DNA of 64,000 nt from Phocoenobacter uteri (lineage in GTDB: Bacteria; Pseudomonadota; Gammaproteobacteria; Enterobacterales; Pasteurellaceae). Location: NCBI RefSeq assembly GCF_900454895.1, contig NZ_UGTA01000001.1, forward strand, positions 1,612,001 through 1,676,000, in the 5' to 3' direction. Below the pieces are notes generated by a model, which saw only the letters and a list, made by a program, of their open reading frames with translations, was not told the origin of the DNA and did not search any database. The position numbers and the translations under genes are program-made. Shown here piece after piece: positions 46,201 to 55,269 of the stretch. The number at the start of each line of letters is the position of its first letter. The first letter of the stretch is position 1.

Positions 46201-49200
46201 TAGATTTTTAACAGCTGTTTGAGCTGGTACAACAGTTGCATTAGTTGAGCCATTTGTTGCGTCATCATACTTCGCATCATTCAAGCCTAATGCACTTGCA
46301 ACATTAGTGATAGATTGTGGTTTTGTACCTTTCGCTTTAACGACAACTTTATCTGCTGGCACTTCTGCACCATCTTTAAAGAATTTATCGCCATTCTTAA
46401 CGATTGGATTACCGTCTTTATCAGCATACTCAAATGGTGTATCAACAATTTTTGCAGAAACTATTGTTTTCGCAACATCGGTTGCTGGCACAACTGTTGT
46501 TGTCGGCTGACCATCAGTACCTACTGTGTACCATTTACCGTCTTTAGCTTTAACAACTTTTGTACCGTCTGCTTTCTCACCCGTTAACTCAGTCGTTTTA
46601 TTATCAACCGCAACGCTGTATTTAATCGTGCTAGTCAAGTGATCTTCCGTTTTAACTTCAACAGTTGTACCTTCACCATCTAAGAATTTCACTGTCTCAT
46701 AAGGTTTAACAAAATCTACATAACCAGCTTTATCTGCTAAGTTCCAACCTGCTGATAAAACATCAGAAATTGTTGCTGCATTATGTTTTTGATCATCCGT
46801 CAATGAATTCGGTAGTAATGTTTGACCTTTCTTCATTTCTTCTACTTTATCAGTAGGAATGGTTTGATCAAAAGAACCAGGTAAGGTTGATTTTACATTT
46901 GCTACTTGCGTAGGTACTGCAGGAATACCTGTAATAGGATCAATTGTAGAAATATGAACATCATCAGGTGCTTTATCAAGTACTACTTTCTTACCATCTT
47001 TAACGTATGAATAGAAAGGCACAACTTTTCCATTAACCTCTTTCACATCTCTGACTAATTGCACTTCTTTGCCTTCAACAGTACCAACATAAGTAAATGT
47101 TGCGTTATTATCGGCAGCAACTTTATTTACGATATTCCCTTTCGCAATCAGATCTTTTAATTGAGCGAAGTTAACCGCATCATCATCCGCAGTACCTTTT
47201 GCTAAGCCACCAATTTGGTTGTTACCATCTTCGTTGATCTTAACCTTACCAACTTGTGCAGAATCAAATTTAACGTCATTTTTCGTTGAAACCGTTAATT
47301 GACCATCTTCTGTCATTTTTGAAACTAAGTTTTTACCCGCTTCAAAGGTTAACGTGCTACCCGCTTTGATTTTAGCTGTTTTAACTTCATCAGTTGCAAG
47401 AGTATCCGTATTACTATTAGTTACTTGATGGAACGCACCATTGATTGCTTTCGTAATATCGCCAGCATTCACAAGTTTTTTCGCTTCATCGCCTTGTGGT
47501 GATGTGATCGAACCTGTATTCGCTGGTGTTAACGCTGTGGTTTTTAGTGCTAATTTTTTCGCACCGTCTGGTGTATTTGCGTCAACTGGAACAAATTCTA
47601 ATGTTTTATCATCCACTTTAACGGCTAAATCAAAGATATTAGAACCATCAGCTGCTTCGGTTTTAACCACTGTAACTGATTTATCATCAGATTTAACATC
47701 TTCTTTAGATGCTTTCGCCACTTTATCTAACTGGCTACCATTTACCGCATCTTTACTTGTTGCACTAACGTCACCATCAGCTACATTAGTCACTTTATTA
47801 CCACCGTTATCTAAACCATTGTCGGTTAAAGTAACTGGTGCTTTATTTGTGCCAGCAACAGGAGTAATAGTTACGCCATTTGGTGTGATTGACGTTGTTG
47901 GTTTCGTGTCATCTTCTTTGATTTCTACACCTTTAAATTTAGGTTTTTCTTTCATCGAAATTTGGATCACACCGTTACCGTTCGTGTTGGTATATTCAGT
48001 CGTAATATTTGAGCTTACATAAGTTGCTGTCGCATCTTTAACATCACCTTTAACGTCTAATTTAGACCCTAATTGCTGTTTAGCTGTACCTTGATTTCCG
48101 CCAAAAGTTAAACCTTCGTTCACTTTATCCGCTAAACCATTTACTGCATTGACAACATTTGTTGGTGCTGCCGCTGGTTCAGTACCATCCACATTAGTTA
48201 GTTTGGTTAAAGTTGGAGCTTTAAACGTACCTGCTTTTGCTGGTTCAGTCTCAGGTTCAATACCCAATTTATCCGCTAAATCTTTTAATTGCGAACCATT
48301 GATTGCATCTTTTGAATCATCTGAAATATCACCTTTAGCAACGTTAGTAATTTTCTTATTACCCGCTTTAATGCCCTCTTTGGTTAAAGCAACAGTATTT
48401 GGATCAGTTGTATCATCACCTAAAACAACTGAATTTAAACCAGTTAAATCATCTTTCGTTTTGATAGTAAATTTATTGTCTGCTTGAACCACATCAATAT
48501 TTTTACCTTCATCAAGCTCAACGGTTTCACCCATTTTGACAAGCTGATCTTTGCTACCATCACCATTTGTTGTTTTAACTTTAAACCCAGCACCATTGAT
48601 TGCTTTTGCAATGTCGCCCGCATTCACTAGTTTAGTTTTATCACCATCTGCTGGCTCTGTAACAGTACCGTCTGTTGTCGGCGTTAAGGTAGTTGTTTCT
48701 TGCGGTTTTGCAACTGCTTCTAACTTACCTTGATCATTCACTTTAATCGATGTGCCATCAACATTCACATTAAAAGTAACTTCTGATGTAGTACCATCCG
48801 TATTTGTTACCTTAGCTGTTGTACCTTCACCATTTACAAAAGCAACCGTATCGAATGCTTTAACGAAATCTTTCGCATCTGTATTTTCTTTTAAGTTCCA
48901 ACCTGCGTTTAATACATCATTTACAGTTGCCGCTTTGTGCGAGCCTGCTGGTGCAGTGGCTGTTTTTGGATCAGTTGGTGCAGTAATATTATCTGCTAAA
49001 CCATCAATACTTCCATCATTTGCTGTTGATAAATTAAGATCTTTATTTAGACTTAATTCAAACTCTTTACCTTTCGTGCCATTTAGTTTGGTATCTGCAA
49101 CAGTAATATTGCTATCTTTCGCAACAACAGTTTCTACTTTGTTTAGTTTTTCAACAACAGGATCAGATAGTTTACTTTCATCCACACCTTTATCATTTAA

Positions 49201-51351
49201 GCTCACAACAAATTTCTTCGCACCGTTTGTGCCAGCTGTTGTTTCTACATTGATTGGTGCAGTACCCTCTGCTTCAACAAGACCTTTAATAACGTTTTTA
49301 CCATCATCATCAATATTGTCTAAGTTTTTATTTGCTTTGTTTTGAACATCTGCAATCGCGTCTTCTGCTGTTTTAGTTAAAGCAACTTCAAACGTTTTAC
49401 CAGTACCATCTGCTTTATCTTTTGCAGCCGTTACGGTTACTGATGAACCTGTTTTTGCTGTTACTTCCTCTACTGAAGTAGTATCAACACTTGGTGGTGT
49501 ATTTGGATTTTTTAATTTGTTTAAAATATCATCAGATAATGAAACAGTATATTTACTTGAACCAGAATCATTTTTACCTTCATCCACTTTAATACCATTT
49601 CCAGCAACAACTGTTTCTTTTGAAGCTTTAATTGCATCGTGAATATTGCCTTTTCCTGTTCCACCGATATCCGTAAAGGTGATATCTCCTTTTGGTGAAA
49701 CCGCTGCATTACCACCTAAATTATCTTTTAGGGTTTTTGCAACATTGCCTAAAATCGTATTAGTTGCGTGAAGCTGTGAACCATTGATTGCGTCTGTTGA
49801 ATCTGCCGTAATTCTTCCTGAAGCAACATTTGTGATTTGGCGTTCATTGCCCGCTGAACCAACAGAAACAATACCGCTTGCGGCTTTAGCTTGTCCTGCA
49901 AAATCGCCATAAGTTAAGTTATTAAGCGTTGCATTCGGCACAGTCACCGCATCGGTACTTGCAACAGAACCTGCACCTAATGCCACAGAATTATTTTTAG
50001 TAACATTTGCCCCAGCACCTAGTGCTAAGCCTTTATTAACAATCTTATCTTTGTTACGATATTTATCCGGATAATTCCATTTTGTTGCTTCAGTTACACC
50101 AACTTTCGCACCAGCACCCAATGCAAGGCTGTCTTGACCATTTGCCATTGATGAACTACCAAAGGCTAATGCTTGATTGCCTCTTGAAATCGAACCTGAT
50201 CCAAATGAAACAGAATTTTGACCAAGTGCTTTCGATCTATCACCAAATGCCATTGCACTTTCTTGATCAGCAATAGCTTCATTACCCAATGCAATAGAAC
50301 GATTCGCTCTTGCTTGTGCACCTTCAGAAATAGCAACTGATTTTTCACCATAAGTTGTTGCTCTATGACCTAATGTTACCGTGTTTTGGTTAGTACTTCT
50401 TGACTCATGACCAATCACAATCGCATTATCATATTGTGGGCGAGCAGAAGCCGTAAGACCTTGTTGCTTATCTGTAGTATTTAATGCTTCAATCTTTGAA
50501 TCCGTACCAATCACAATAGAATATTGACCATCACCTTCCGACTGATCACCAATTACAACGTTAGAATTTGATTTTGCTACGTTGTTATTACCTAATATCA
50601 CTGCATTTGCTGCTTTTGCTTCAACAACTGATTCTTCACCGATAGAAATACCCGCTTCAGCATTAACAACACTGTGTTCACCTACAGCAATAGAGTGATT
50701 TTTTTTTGCTTCAGACTTGTGACCAATAGAAATTGCTTTTGAGCCTTCCGCAATTGTGCCACGACCTATAGATACACTATTGTCTGCAGTTGCAGCTGTT
50801 TTTGCCGTCCAACCTAAAGAAACAGAACGTTCACCATGTGATTTACTTCCAGCCCCAATTGCAATTGAACGATTTGAATTAACTTCAGCGTTAGTACCAA
50901 TTGAAATTGCATTTCGACCAAAAGCTTTTGATCCGGAACCAATCGCCGTTGCGGGTACTTTATAAGCAATTCCTTCCCACATTTCATAACCATTAAGTAA
51001 ATCACCATCTTCAGGATAATTTTTAGTGTCTTTATTTATATCTGCCTCTGCATCAGCACCAATAGCAATTGATGTCACCCCACCAATTTTTGCTCTAAGA
51101 CCAATCGCAACAGAGTTTTTATCTTTATCAGTAACATAATTATTATTTCCTTGAATAATGCCTTCTGCAGCCAATGTGGAAACACTAATAGAAGAAAGTA
51201 AAGTAACAGTTAAAGAACTAAGTAAAAACTTAGGATTGATAATTTGACCTGAAACCTTATTTGATGATTTACCTGAAGATTTAGCCAATTCCGAGGCAAC
51301 TACCATCGTTTGTGCACTCTTGCTCCAAACTGTTTTATATATTGAATTCAT
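43201..51351 (-). CDS. giant trimeric autotransporter adhesin 2 (YadA/Hia type)
   Basis: The 2716-residue adhesin begins with ESPR MNSIYKTVWSKSAQTMVVAS and a signal core ending near residue 60. A long YadA-type head follows (about 65-430, some twenty SIAIG/SVSLG units). A neck (DAINGSQLHATN) and a very long stalk come next, with three AGWNL...DFVK.Y.TV.F..G.GT modules, many DAVN.AQL necks and repeated KLVNAGDI.KAIN units. The last ~75 residues are the anchor (GTYRGESALSLGLST ... GAGASINYQW). GAGGATCACACG precedes the ATG at 51351; the longer frame to 51459 is not ESPR-like. Two near-identical ~335-bp internal repeats are present. It should be a surface homotrimer hundreds of nanometres long, by analogy with other giant TAAs. 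Confidence 0.97.
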   Translation of the reverse strand: MNSIYKTVWSKSAQTMVVASELAKSSGKSSNKVSGQIINPKFLLSSLTVTLLSSISVSTLAAEGIIQGNNNYVTDKDKNSVAIGLRAKIGGVTSIAIGADAEADINKDTKNYPEDGDLLNGYEMWEGIAYKVPATAIGSGSKAFGRNAISIGTNAEVNSNRSIAIGAGSKSHGERSVSLGWTAKTAATADNSVSIGRGTIAEGSKAISIGHKSEAKKNHSIAVGEHSVVNAEAGISIGEESVVEAKAANAVILGNNNVAKSNSNVVIGDQSEGDGQYSIVIGTDSKIEALNTTDKQQGLTASARPQYDNAIVIGHESRSTNQNTVTLGHRATTYGEKSVAISEGAQARANRSIALGNEAIADQESAMAFGDRSKALGQNSVSFGSGSISRGNQALAFGSSSMANGQDSLALGAGAKVGVTEATKWNYPDKYRNKDKIVNKGLALGAGANVTKNNSVALGAGSVASTDAVTVPNATLNNLTYGDFAGQAKAASGIVSVGSAGNERQITNVASGRITADSTDAINGSQLHATNTILGNVAKTLKDNLGGNAAVSPKGDITFTDIGGTGKGNIHDAIKASKETVVAGNGIKVDEGKNDSGSSKYTVSLSDDILNKLKNPNTPPSVDTTSVEEVTAKTGSSVTVTAAKDKADGTGKTFEVALTKTAEDAIADVQNKANKNLDNIDDDGKNVIKGLVEAEGTAPINVETTAGTNGAKKFVVSLNDKGVDESKLSDPVVEKLNKVETVVAKDSNITVADTKLNGTKGKEFELSLNKDLNLSTANDGSIDGLADNITAPTDPKTATAPAGSHKAATVNDVLNAGWNLKENTDAKDFVKAFDTVAFVNGEGTTAKVTNTDGTTSEVTFNVNVDGTSIKVNDQGKLEAVAKPQETTTLTPTTDGTVTEPADGDKTKLVNAGDIAKAINGAGFKVKTTNGDGSKDQLVKMGETVELDEGKNIDVVQADNKFTIKTKDDLTGLNSVVLGDDTTDPNTVALTKEGIKAGNKKITNVAKGDISDDSKDAINGSQLKDLADKLGIEPETEPAKAGTFKAPTLTKLTNVDGTEPAAAPTNVVNAVNGLADKVNEGLTFGGNQGTAKQQLGSKLDVKGDVKDATATYVSSNITTEYTNTNGNGVIQISMKEKPKFKGVEIKEDDTKPTTSITPNGVTITPVAGTNKAPVTLTDNGLDNGGNKVTNVADGDVSATSKDAVNGSQLDKVAKASKEDVKSDDKSVTVVKTEAADGSNIFDLAVKVDDKTLEFVPVDANTPDGAKKLALKTTALTPANTGSITSPQGDEAKKLVNAGDITKAINGAFHQVTNSNTDTLATDEVKTAKIKAGSTLTFEAGKNLVSKMTEDGQLTVSTKNDVKFDSAQVGKVKINEDGNNQIGGLAKGTADDDAVNFAQLKDLIAKGNIVNKVAADNNATFTYVGTVEGKEVQLVRDVKEVNGKVVPFYSYVKDGKKVVLDKAPDDVHISTIDPITGIPAVPTQVANVKSTLPGSFDQTIPTDKVEEMKKGQTLLPNSLTDDQKHNAATISDVLSAGWNLADKAGYVDFVKPYETVKFLDGEGTTVEVKTEDHLTSTIKYSVAVDNKTTELTGEKADGTKVVKAKDGKWYTVGTDGQPTTTVVPATDVAKTIVSAKIVDTPFEYADKDGNPIVKNGDKFFKDGAEVPADKVVVKAKGTKPQSITNVASALGLNDAKYDDATNGSTNATVVPAQTAVKNLLKEADDKNLNKATSARDLQAVSRAGLDFAGDNSAEKTVHKNLGEKLEIVGGAAKAKLSDNNIGVNANEAGKLEVKLAKDVKGLDSVVLGDDANSPDTIALTKAGIKAGNKKITGVAKGTEDTDAVNKKQLDDEIKLSKEEVTAGNGIKVTKTEATADKAASFKVAVKTDGKTITTDKDGNITANTTALTPAATGAITEPQGDEAKKLVNAGDISKAINGAFHKVTNTNTDETVTAGKGTSNIKAGDTLTVETGKNLVSSLDDQGNLKISTQKEVEFDKVTVGGVEIDKTTGINAGDKKITGVKAGENDTDAVNVAQLNAVKTQVTSGNGVSVTSKPIAGGNGTSFEVAVKTDGKTITTDKDGNITANTTALTPVKTGDKAGSVTKPTGDEAKKLVNAGDIADAINNSGFTITAAGNLDGTATNEIVNPGDKVELVAGDNMTIKQEGGKFTLSAVLPDVVESPFGYVDEAGNEVLKKGDKFVKEDGVVLTPEEADKVVVKAKGKKPQQVTNIKSTLVGSKDNPLADKDAGEKSRTGDVKDDQLNNAATVSDVLSAGWNLKGNGSDVDFVKAYDTVDFVNGTGTTVTVETKDNAVSTVKVDVAVDDATITTEEYGQPDKNGKKATRIKANTTALTPTAEGKIADLADADAKKLVNAGDIKTAINSVYHTVKNTNTGGKVTANAGSTKVGAGSTLTIDAGNNLISAMNDGVLTIGTKDSVAFDDVKVGDVVINKDSGINAGNKQITGVASALALGNAKYDDATDGANGATVKPAQTAVKNLLKEADDKNLNKATSARDLQAVSRAGVDFAGDNSAEKTVHKNLGEKLEIVGGADKAKLSDNNIGVNAKAGKLEVKLAKDVKGLDSIVLGSQAGDNVVSLNANTGINAGNKQIKGVKAGVADTDAVNVGQLKASNANIAKQLGDLDKNMRAGVAGAFAAANLGQPHDPGASTVGIAVGTYRGESALSLGLSTISDNGKWILKGSISHDTSNYTGAGASINYQW
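43610..43944 (-). repeat. near-identical internal repeat of adhesin 2, copy 1
   Basis: It encodes AVKNLLKEADDKNLNKATSA and following residues up to the VVLG segment. It is nearly identical at DNA and protein level to 45941-46280. Confidence 0.85.
45941..46280 (-). repeat. near-identical internal repeat of adhesin 2, copy 2
   Basis: Second copy of the ~335-bp block, about 2.3 kb from copy 1. A crossover would delete or duplicate about 2.3 kb of stalk in frame (period 2331 bp = 777 codons). Confidence 0.8.
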
Positions 51352-51620
51352 CGTGTGATCCTCATAAATTACGTAATAAAAATGTAAAAAACAATTACTT
51401 GGGCGTTCTAAAACACAGCAAAACTTGTTGTAAATATTTCCTTGAACTAATTTCCTCATTTTTAGAGAAAATAGAAATCATAACTCTAGTATATCCTTTT
51501 ACACCAGATACATAGTAACAACATCCCAATCTGAATGCAAATTATTCAACGTTGATTTTTATCTAGAAATAATAAGAAATATTTCAACTTTTTAATAAAA
51601 CCATTAAATTTTACGCTAAA

Positions 51621-51639
51621 ATAACAGCTGAACTGTTAT
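51621..51639. promoter_or_regulatory. perfect inverted repeat upstream of adhesin 2
   Basis: ATAACAG-CTGAA-CTGTTAT, about 270 bp upstream of the adhesin 2 start. Its length and symmetry suit a dimeric repressor site, but no regulator is identified. Otherwise 51352-51765 is A/T-rich non-coding DNA. Confidence 0.35.
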
Positions 51640-51937
51640 AATAAACAATACGTTATTTAAAAATAAATCCATAACTTTTTTTTAAATTTTGAAGAAAAAT
51701 AAAATTTTTTTTCAATCCTCTTATAAAAGTAAATTCCACACCTTAAAATCCTAAACGCACACCTTATAGCGGTCATTTTTTATTAAAAATTTGCAAAAAA
51801 CCATATTTTATCAATCCCCTATAAAAGCAGACTCCCCTCAAAAATCCCCAAATGCCCTTTTAATAGCGGTGATTTTTTATTACGATTTTGCAAATTTATT
51901 TTAATCATTCCTCTTTAAAAACAAATCCTAACCCTCC

Positions 51938-52092
51938 CTTATATTTTTATAAAAATGAAAATTGTTATGCGTGAGGAAGATTAAACCAGCAAAGCAAATA
52001 AAACCGCCCTCCCAAATATACAGTCACACTCGGAAGCATATACGCAAACAAGTTTGCCAATCCGCCCTCACCAAATTTTGAGATAAGCGGTC
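51938..52092. repeat. ~153-bp intergenic repeat, copy 1
   Basis: CTTATATTTTTATAAAAATG ... CACTCGGAAGCATATACGCA ... ATAAGCGGTCATTTTTTA. The first of three copies, ending in an uptake-signal core. It sits in the 1.5-kb gap between adhesin 2 and tpiA. Confidence 0.9.
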
Positions 52093-52256
52093 ATTTTTTA
52101 TTACGATTTTGCAAAAAAATATTTTTATCATTCCTCTTTAAAAGCAAACTCCCCTCAAAAATCCCCAAATCCCCCTTTTATATAGCGGTGGTTTTTTATT
52201 ATGATTTTGCAAATTTATTTTAATCATTCCTCTTTAAAAACAAATTCCAGCCCTAC

Positions 52257-52410
52257 CTTATATTTTTATAAAAATCAAAATTGTTATGCGTAGGTAAGAT
52301 TGAATCAGCAGAGAAAATAAAACTGCACTCCCAAATATACAGTCACACTCGGAAGCATATACGCAAACAAGTTTACTAATCCGCCCTACCAAATTTTGAA
52401 ATAAGCGGTC
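52257..52410. repeat. ~153-bp intergenic repeat, copy 2
   Basis: Highly similar to copy 1. The preceding ~165 bp (CCCCTCAAAAATCCCCAAAT, TTTATTATGATTTTGCAAAT) is also duplicated, so copies 1 and 2 form a ~319-bp tandem unit. Confidence 0.9.
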
Positions 52411-52477
52411 ATTTTTATTAAAAATTTGCAAAAAATAATATTTTAGCAATCCCCTGTAAAAACAAATTCCGCCCTCT

Positions 52478-52630
52478 CTTATATTTTCATAAAAATTAAA
52501 ATTGTTATACGTAGGTAAGATTGAATCAGCAAAGCAAATAAAACCACCGACTCAAATAGACAATCACGCTCAGGAGCATGTACGCAAACACCGTTGCTAA
52601 TTCCTCCCTACCATATTTTGGTAAGCGGTC
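52478..52630. repeat. ~153-bp intergenic repeat, copy 3
   Basis: A more diverged third copy, also ending in TAAGCGGTCATTTTTTATTA. Six AGCGGT cores, all in one orientation, lie between 51768 and 52630. No ORF convincing enough to annotate was seen in 51460-52844. Confidence 0.85.
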
Positions 52631-52844
52631 ATTTTTTATTAAAAATTTGCAAATTTATTTTGAATTAACTGTTTTTTATCTTTTATCAATCAGATGGTAA
52701 ATTGCTTTCCGAAAATATTGTCTAAAATCTAAAAATTAAATCATAACCCTGAACTAGATCATAAAATCTGTAAAAAAATATAAAATATCAGCCAAAATTT
52801 GGTATAGTTAAGCGTTTTTTATAAATCATTCGTAGGAGAAAAAA

Positions 52845-53615
52845 ATGGCACGTCGTCCACTCGTTATGGGTAACTGGAAATTAAACGGTAGCAAAGCATT
52901 CACTAAACAATTAGTTGAAGGCTTAAAAGCGGAATTAAAAGATGTGAAAGGTTGTGATGTTGCAATCGCTCCACCTGTTATGTATTTAGCAGAAGCTGAA
53001 GCTGCATTAGCAGGTCAATCTGTGATTGCATTAGGTTCACAAAACGTGGATTTAAAACAATCTGGTGCATTCACTGGTGATATTTCAACTGAAATGTTAA
53101 AAGATTTTGGTGCAAAATATATCATTATCGGTCACTCTGAGCGTCGTCAATACCACAAAGAAAGCGATGAATTTGTGGCTCAAAAATTCGGTGCATTAAA
53201 AGAAGCAGGTTTAGTGCCTGTGTTATGTATCGGTGAAACTGAGCAAGAAAACGAAGAAGGTAAAACACAAGAAGTTTGCCAACGTCAAATTGATGCAGTG
53301 TTAAACACTTTAGGTGTAGAAGCATTCAACGGTGCAATCATTGCTTATGAACCAATTTGGGCAATCGGCACAGGTAAATCTGCAACTCCTGAGCAAGCAC
53401 AAGCAATTCACAAATCAATCCGTGATCACATCGCTGCAAAATCTCAAGCAGTTGCTGACCAAGTGATCATCCAATACGGTGGTTCTGTAAACGATTCAAA
53501 CGCAGCAGACTTATTCACGCAACCAGACATTGACGGTGCGTTAGTTGGTGGTGCTTCATTAAAAGCAGACGCATTTGCAGTTATCGTTAAAGCGGCGGAA
53601 AAAGCAAAAGCGTAA
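52845..53615 (+). CDS. tpiA: triosephosphate isomerase
   Basis: This glycolytic enzyme interconverts dihydroxyacetone phosphate and glyceraldehyde 3-phosphate. The 256-residue TIM barrel has GNWKLNGS (Asn/Lys of the active site), IGHSERRQYHKE (His), the catalytic Glu in AYEPIWAIGTGK and a phosphate loop YGGSVND. GTAGGAG precedes the ATG. A TATAGT -10-like box lies just upstream. Monocistronic with a strong terminator. Confidence 0.98.
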   Translation: MARRPLVMGNWKLNGSKAFTKQLVEGLKAELKDVKGCDVAIAPPVMYLAEAEAALAGQSVIALGSQNVDLKQSGAFTGDISTEMLKDFGAKYIIIGHSERRQYHKESDEFVAQKFGALKEAGLVPVLCIGETEQENEEGKTQEVCQRQIDAVLNTLGVEAFNGAIIAYEPIWAIGTGKSATPEQAQAIHKSIRDHIAAKSQAVADQVIIQYGGSVNDSNAADLFTQPDIDGALVGGASLKADAFAVIVKAAEKAKA

Positions 53616-53642
53616 TTTTTATTGCGATATATTGAAATGATA

Positions 53643-53679
53643 AACAGCACCTATATCAATTTATAGGTGCTGTTTTTTT
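53643..53679. terminator. terminator between tpiA and rpoH
   Basis: Stem AACAGCACCTATA / TATAGGTGCTGTT followed by a T-run, between convergent genes. Confidence 0.92.
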
Positions 53680-53687
53680 ATGATTTG

Positions 53688-54599
53688 TTACCCGTCGAAA
53701 GAAACGGCTTGTTTGATTTTTTTCAAAGCGGCATTTTCTAGCTGACGCACTCGTTCCGCTGAAATACTGTATTTTGCTGCTAAATCCTGTAATGTCGCTT
53801 TATTATCATCTAACCAGCGTGTTTTAATGATATCTTGACTACGATCATCTAAGGTCGCTAAAGCATAAGCTAATTTTGCCGTTGCTTGACCGCCGTATTC
53901 TTCTTCTTCAATATCATCCGCAAAATTAGAATTATCATCTTCCAAATACATAGAAGGTGAATAAGCATCATCACTATCATCATCGGCGGACAAATCAAAA
54001 CCGAGATCTTGCCCTGTTAAGCGAGATTCCATCTCTTTTACATCAGACGGTTGCACGCCCAATTCATTCGCAACGTGATTCACTTCATCTTCATTAAACC
54101 ACGCTAAGCGGTGTTTATTTTTTCGTAAATTAAAGAAAAGTTTACGCTGAGCTTTAGTTGTCGCCACTTTCACAATTCGCCAATTTCGAAGCACATATTC
54201 GTGAATTTCCGCTTTTACCCAATGCACTGCAAAAGAAACCAAACGTACCCCAATTTCTGGATTAAAACGTTTTACTGCCTTCATCAAACCAATATTGCCT
54301 TCTTGGATCAAGTCGGCCAATGGCAAGCCATAGCCCATATAACCACGAGCAATATGCACCACAAAACGCAGATGTGAAAGAATCAATTGCTTCGCGGCTT
54401 CAATATCTTCATCATAATATAAACGCTCAGCCAGCTCTTTTTCTTCTTCGGCGGTTAAAACAGGATATTGATTTGCCATACGAATATAGCTATCCAAATT
54501 ACCTTGTGGAATAAGCATATTATTCGCAAAATCATCACGTCTTGCGGGGAGATGCTTTTCTTTTACTTCAAGCAATTTAGTTTCTTGGATATCACTCAT
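53688..54599 (-). CDS. rpoH: heat-shock sigma factor RpoH (sigma-32)
   Basis: This alternative sigma factor directs transcription of heat-shock chaperones and proteases. The 303-residue protein has region 2 (GLPLADLIQEGNIGLMKAVK; SFAVHWVKAEIHEYVLRNWR), the RpoH box QRKLFFNLRKNK, and region 4 helix-turn-helix (LAAKYSISAERVRQLENAAL). It carries an acidic insert (SADDDSDD, IEEEEYGG) between regions. The N-terminus is about 15-20 residues longer than in E. coli; AAGGAAAAAGA before the ATG supports this start. Confidence 0.97.
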   Translation of the reverse strand: MSDIQETKLLEVKEKHLPARRDDFANNMLIPQGNLDSYIRMANQYPVLTAEEEKELAERLYYDEDIEAAKQLILSHLRFVVHIARGYMGYGLPLADLIQEGNIGLMKAVKRFNPEIGVRLVSFAVHWVKAEIHEYVLRNWRIVKVATTKAQRKLFFNLRKNKHRLAWFNEDEVNHVANELGVQPSDVKEMESRLTGQDLGFDLSADDDSDDAYSPSMYLEDDNSNFADDIEEEEYGGQATAKLAYALATLDDRSQDIIKTRWLDDNKATLQDLAAKYSISAERVRQLENAALKKIKQAVSFDG

Positions 54600-54661
54600 T
54601 CTTTTTCCTTAATCTACGATTAGAACCTTATATTACCATAGAAAACAAAATTGCAAAAAAG

Positions 54662-54690
54662 TTTACAGATATCACCGCTTCTGTTAGAAT
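54662..54690 (+). promoter_or_regulatory. sigma-70 promoter of ssrA
   Basis: TTTACA-17 bp-TAGAAT, placed so that transcription would begin about 30 bp before the mature tmRNA 5' end. The spacer contains an uptake-signal core (ACCGCTT). Confidence 0.65.
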
Positions 54691-54727
54691 TCAACCTCTT
54701 AGTTTTACTAACAATTTACTAAGAAAT

Positions 54728-55094
54728 GGGGCTGATTCAGGATTCGACGGGATTAGCGAAGCCCAAAGTGCATGTCGAGGTGCGGTAGGCCTCGTAAACA
54801 AACCGCAAAACAATAGTCGCAAACGACGAAAACTACGCACTAGCAGCTTAATAACCTGCTCAGAGCCTTCTCTCCCTAGCTTTAGCTTGTAAGACGGGGA
54901 TCAAGAGGAGTCAAACCTAAACAAGATCGTGTGGAAGCCGCCATTTGAGGATCGAAGCATTAAATTAAATCAAGTTCGCTTATTTATCGCGTGTCTGTCC
55001 GCAGTGGGTAAGTTAAATTAAAGATTAGACTAAACATGTAGTACTGACGGTAGAGGAATTTCGGACGGGGGTTCAACTCCCCCCAGCTCCACCA
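54728..55094 (+). ncRNA. ssrA: transfer-messenger RNA
   Basis: tmRNA rescues stalled ribosomes and tags the truncated protein for proteolysis, working with SmpB. The 5' end GGGGCTGATTCAGGATTCGAC and 3' end GGGGGTTCAACTCCCCCCAG...CACCA pair as the tRNA-like domain with an encoded CCA. The tag frame runs from GCA at 54819 to TAA TAA at 54849-54854 and encodes ANDENYALAA. Length 367 nt, close to E. coli. The 3' end is a common integration site for genomic islands, and a decayed integrase follows. Confidence 0.97.
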
Positions 55095-55269
55095 CTTAAT
55101 CATTTCACAACGTTCGCCAACGTTTCAAAAAGTATCATAAAGCCAATTATAACAAGGCTTTATCTATTTAAGATAGTTTCATCATAATCCGTTTTTATTG
55201 AGTCTTCACCTAGAAAAAGGATGTAGATTTTCAGATGACCACAGCCTATTTTTAATCATCAAGCTCGGT

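Noticed and set aside
52258..52449. 63-codon minus-strand open frame in the repeat cluster
   Set aside because: It spans repeat copy 2, is not open in the equivalent positions of the other copies, and has no ribosome-binding site.
51938..52630. Possible CRISPR or insertion sequence
   Set aside because: Only three long, degenerate repeats, with no spacer regularity, no terminal inverted repeats and no transposase frame.
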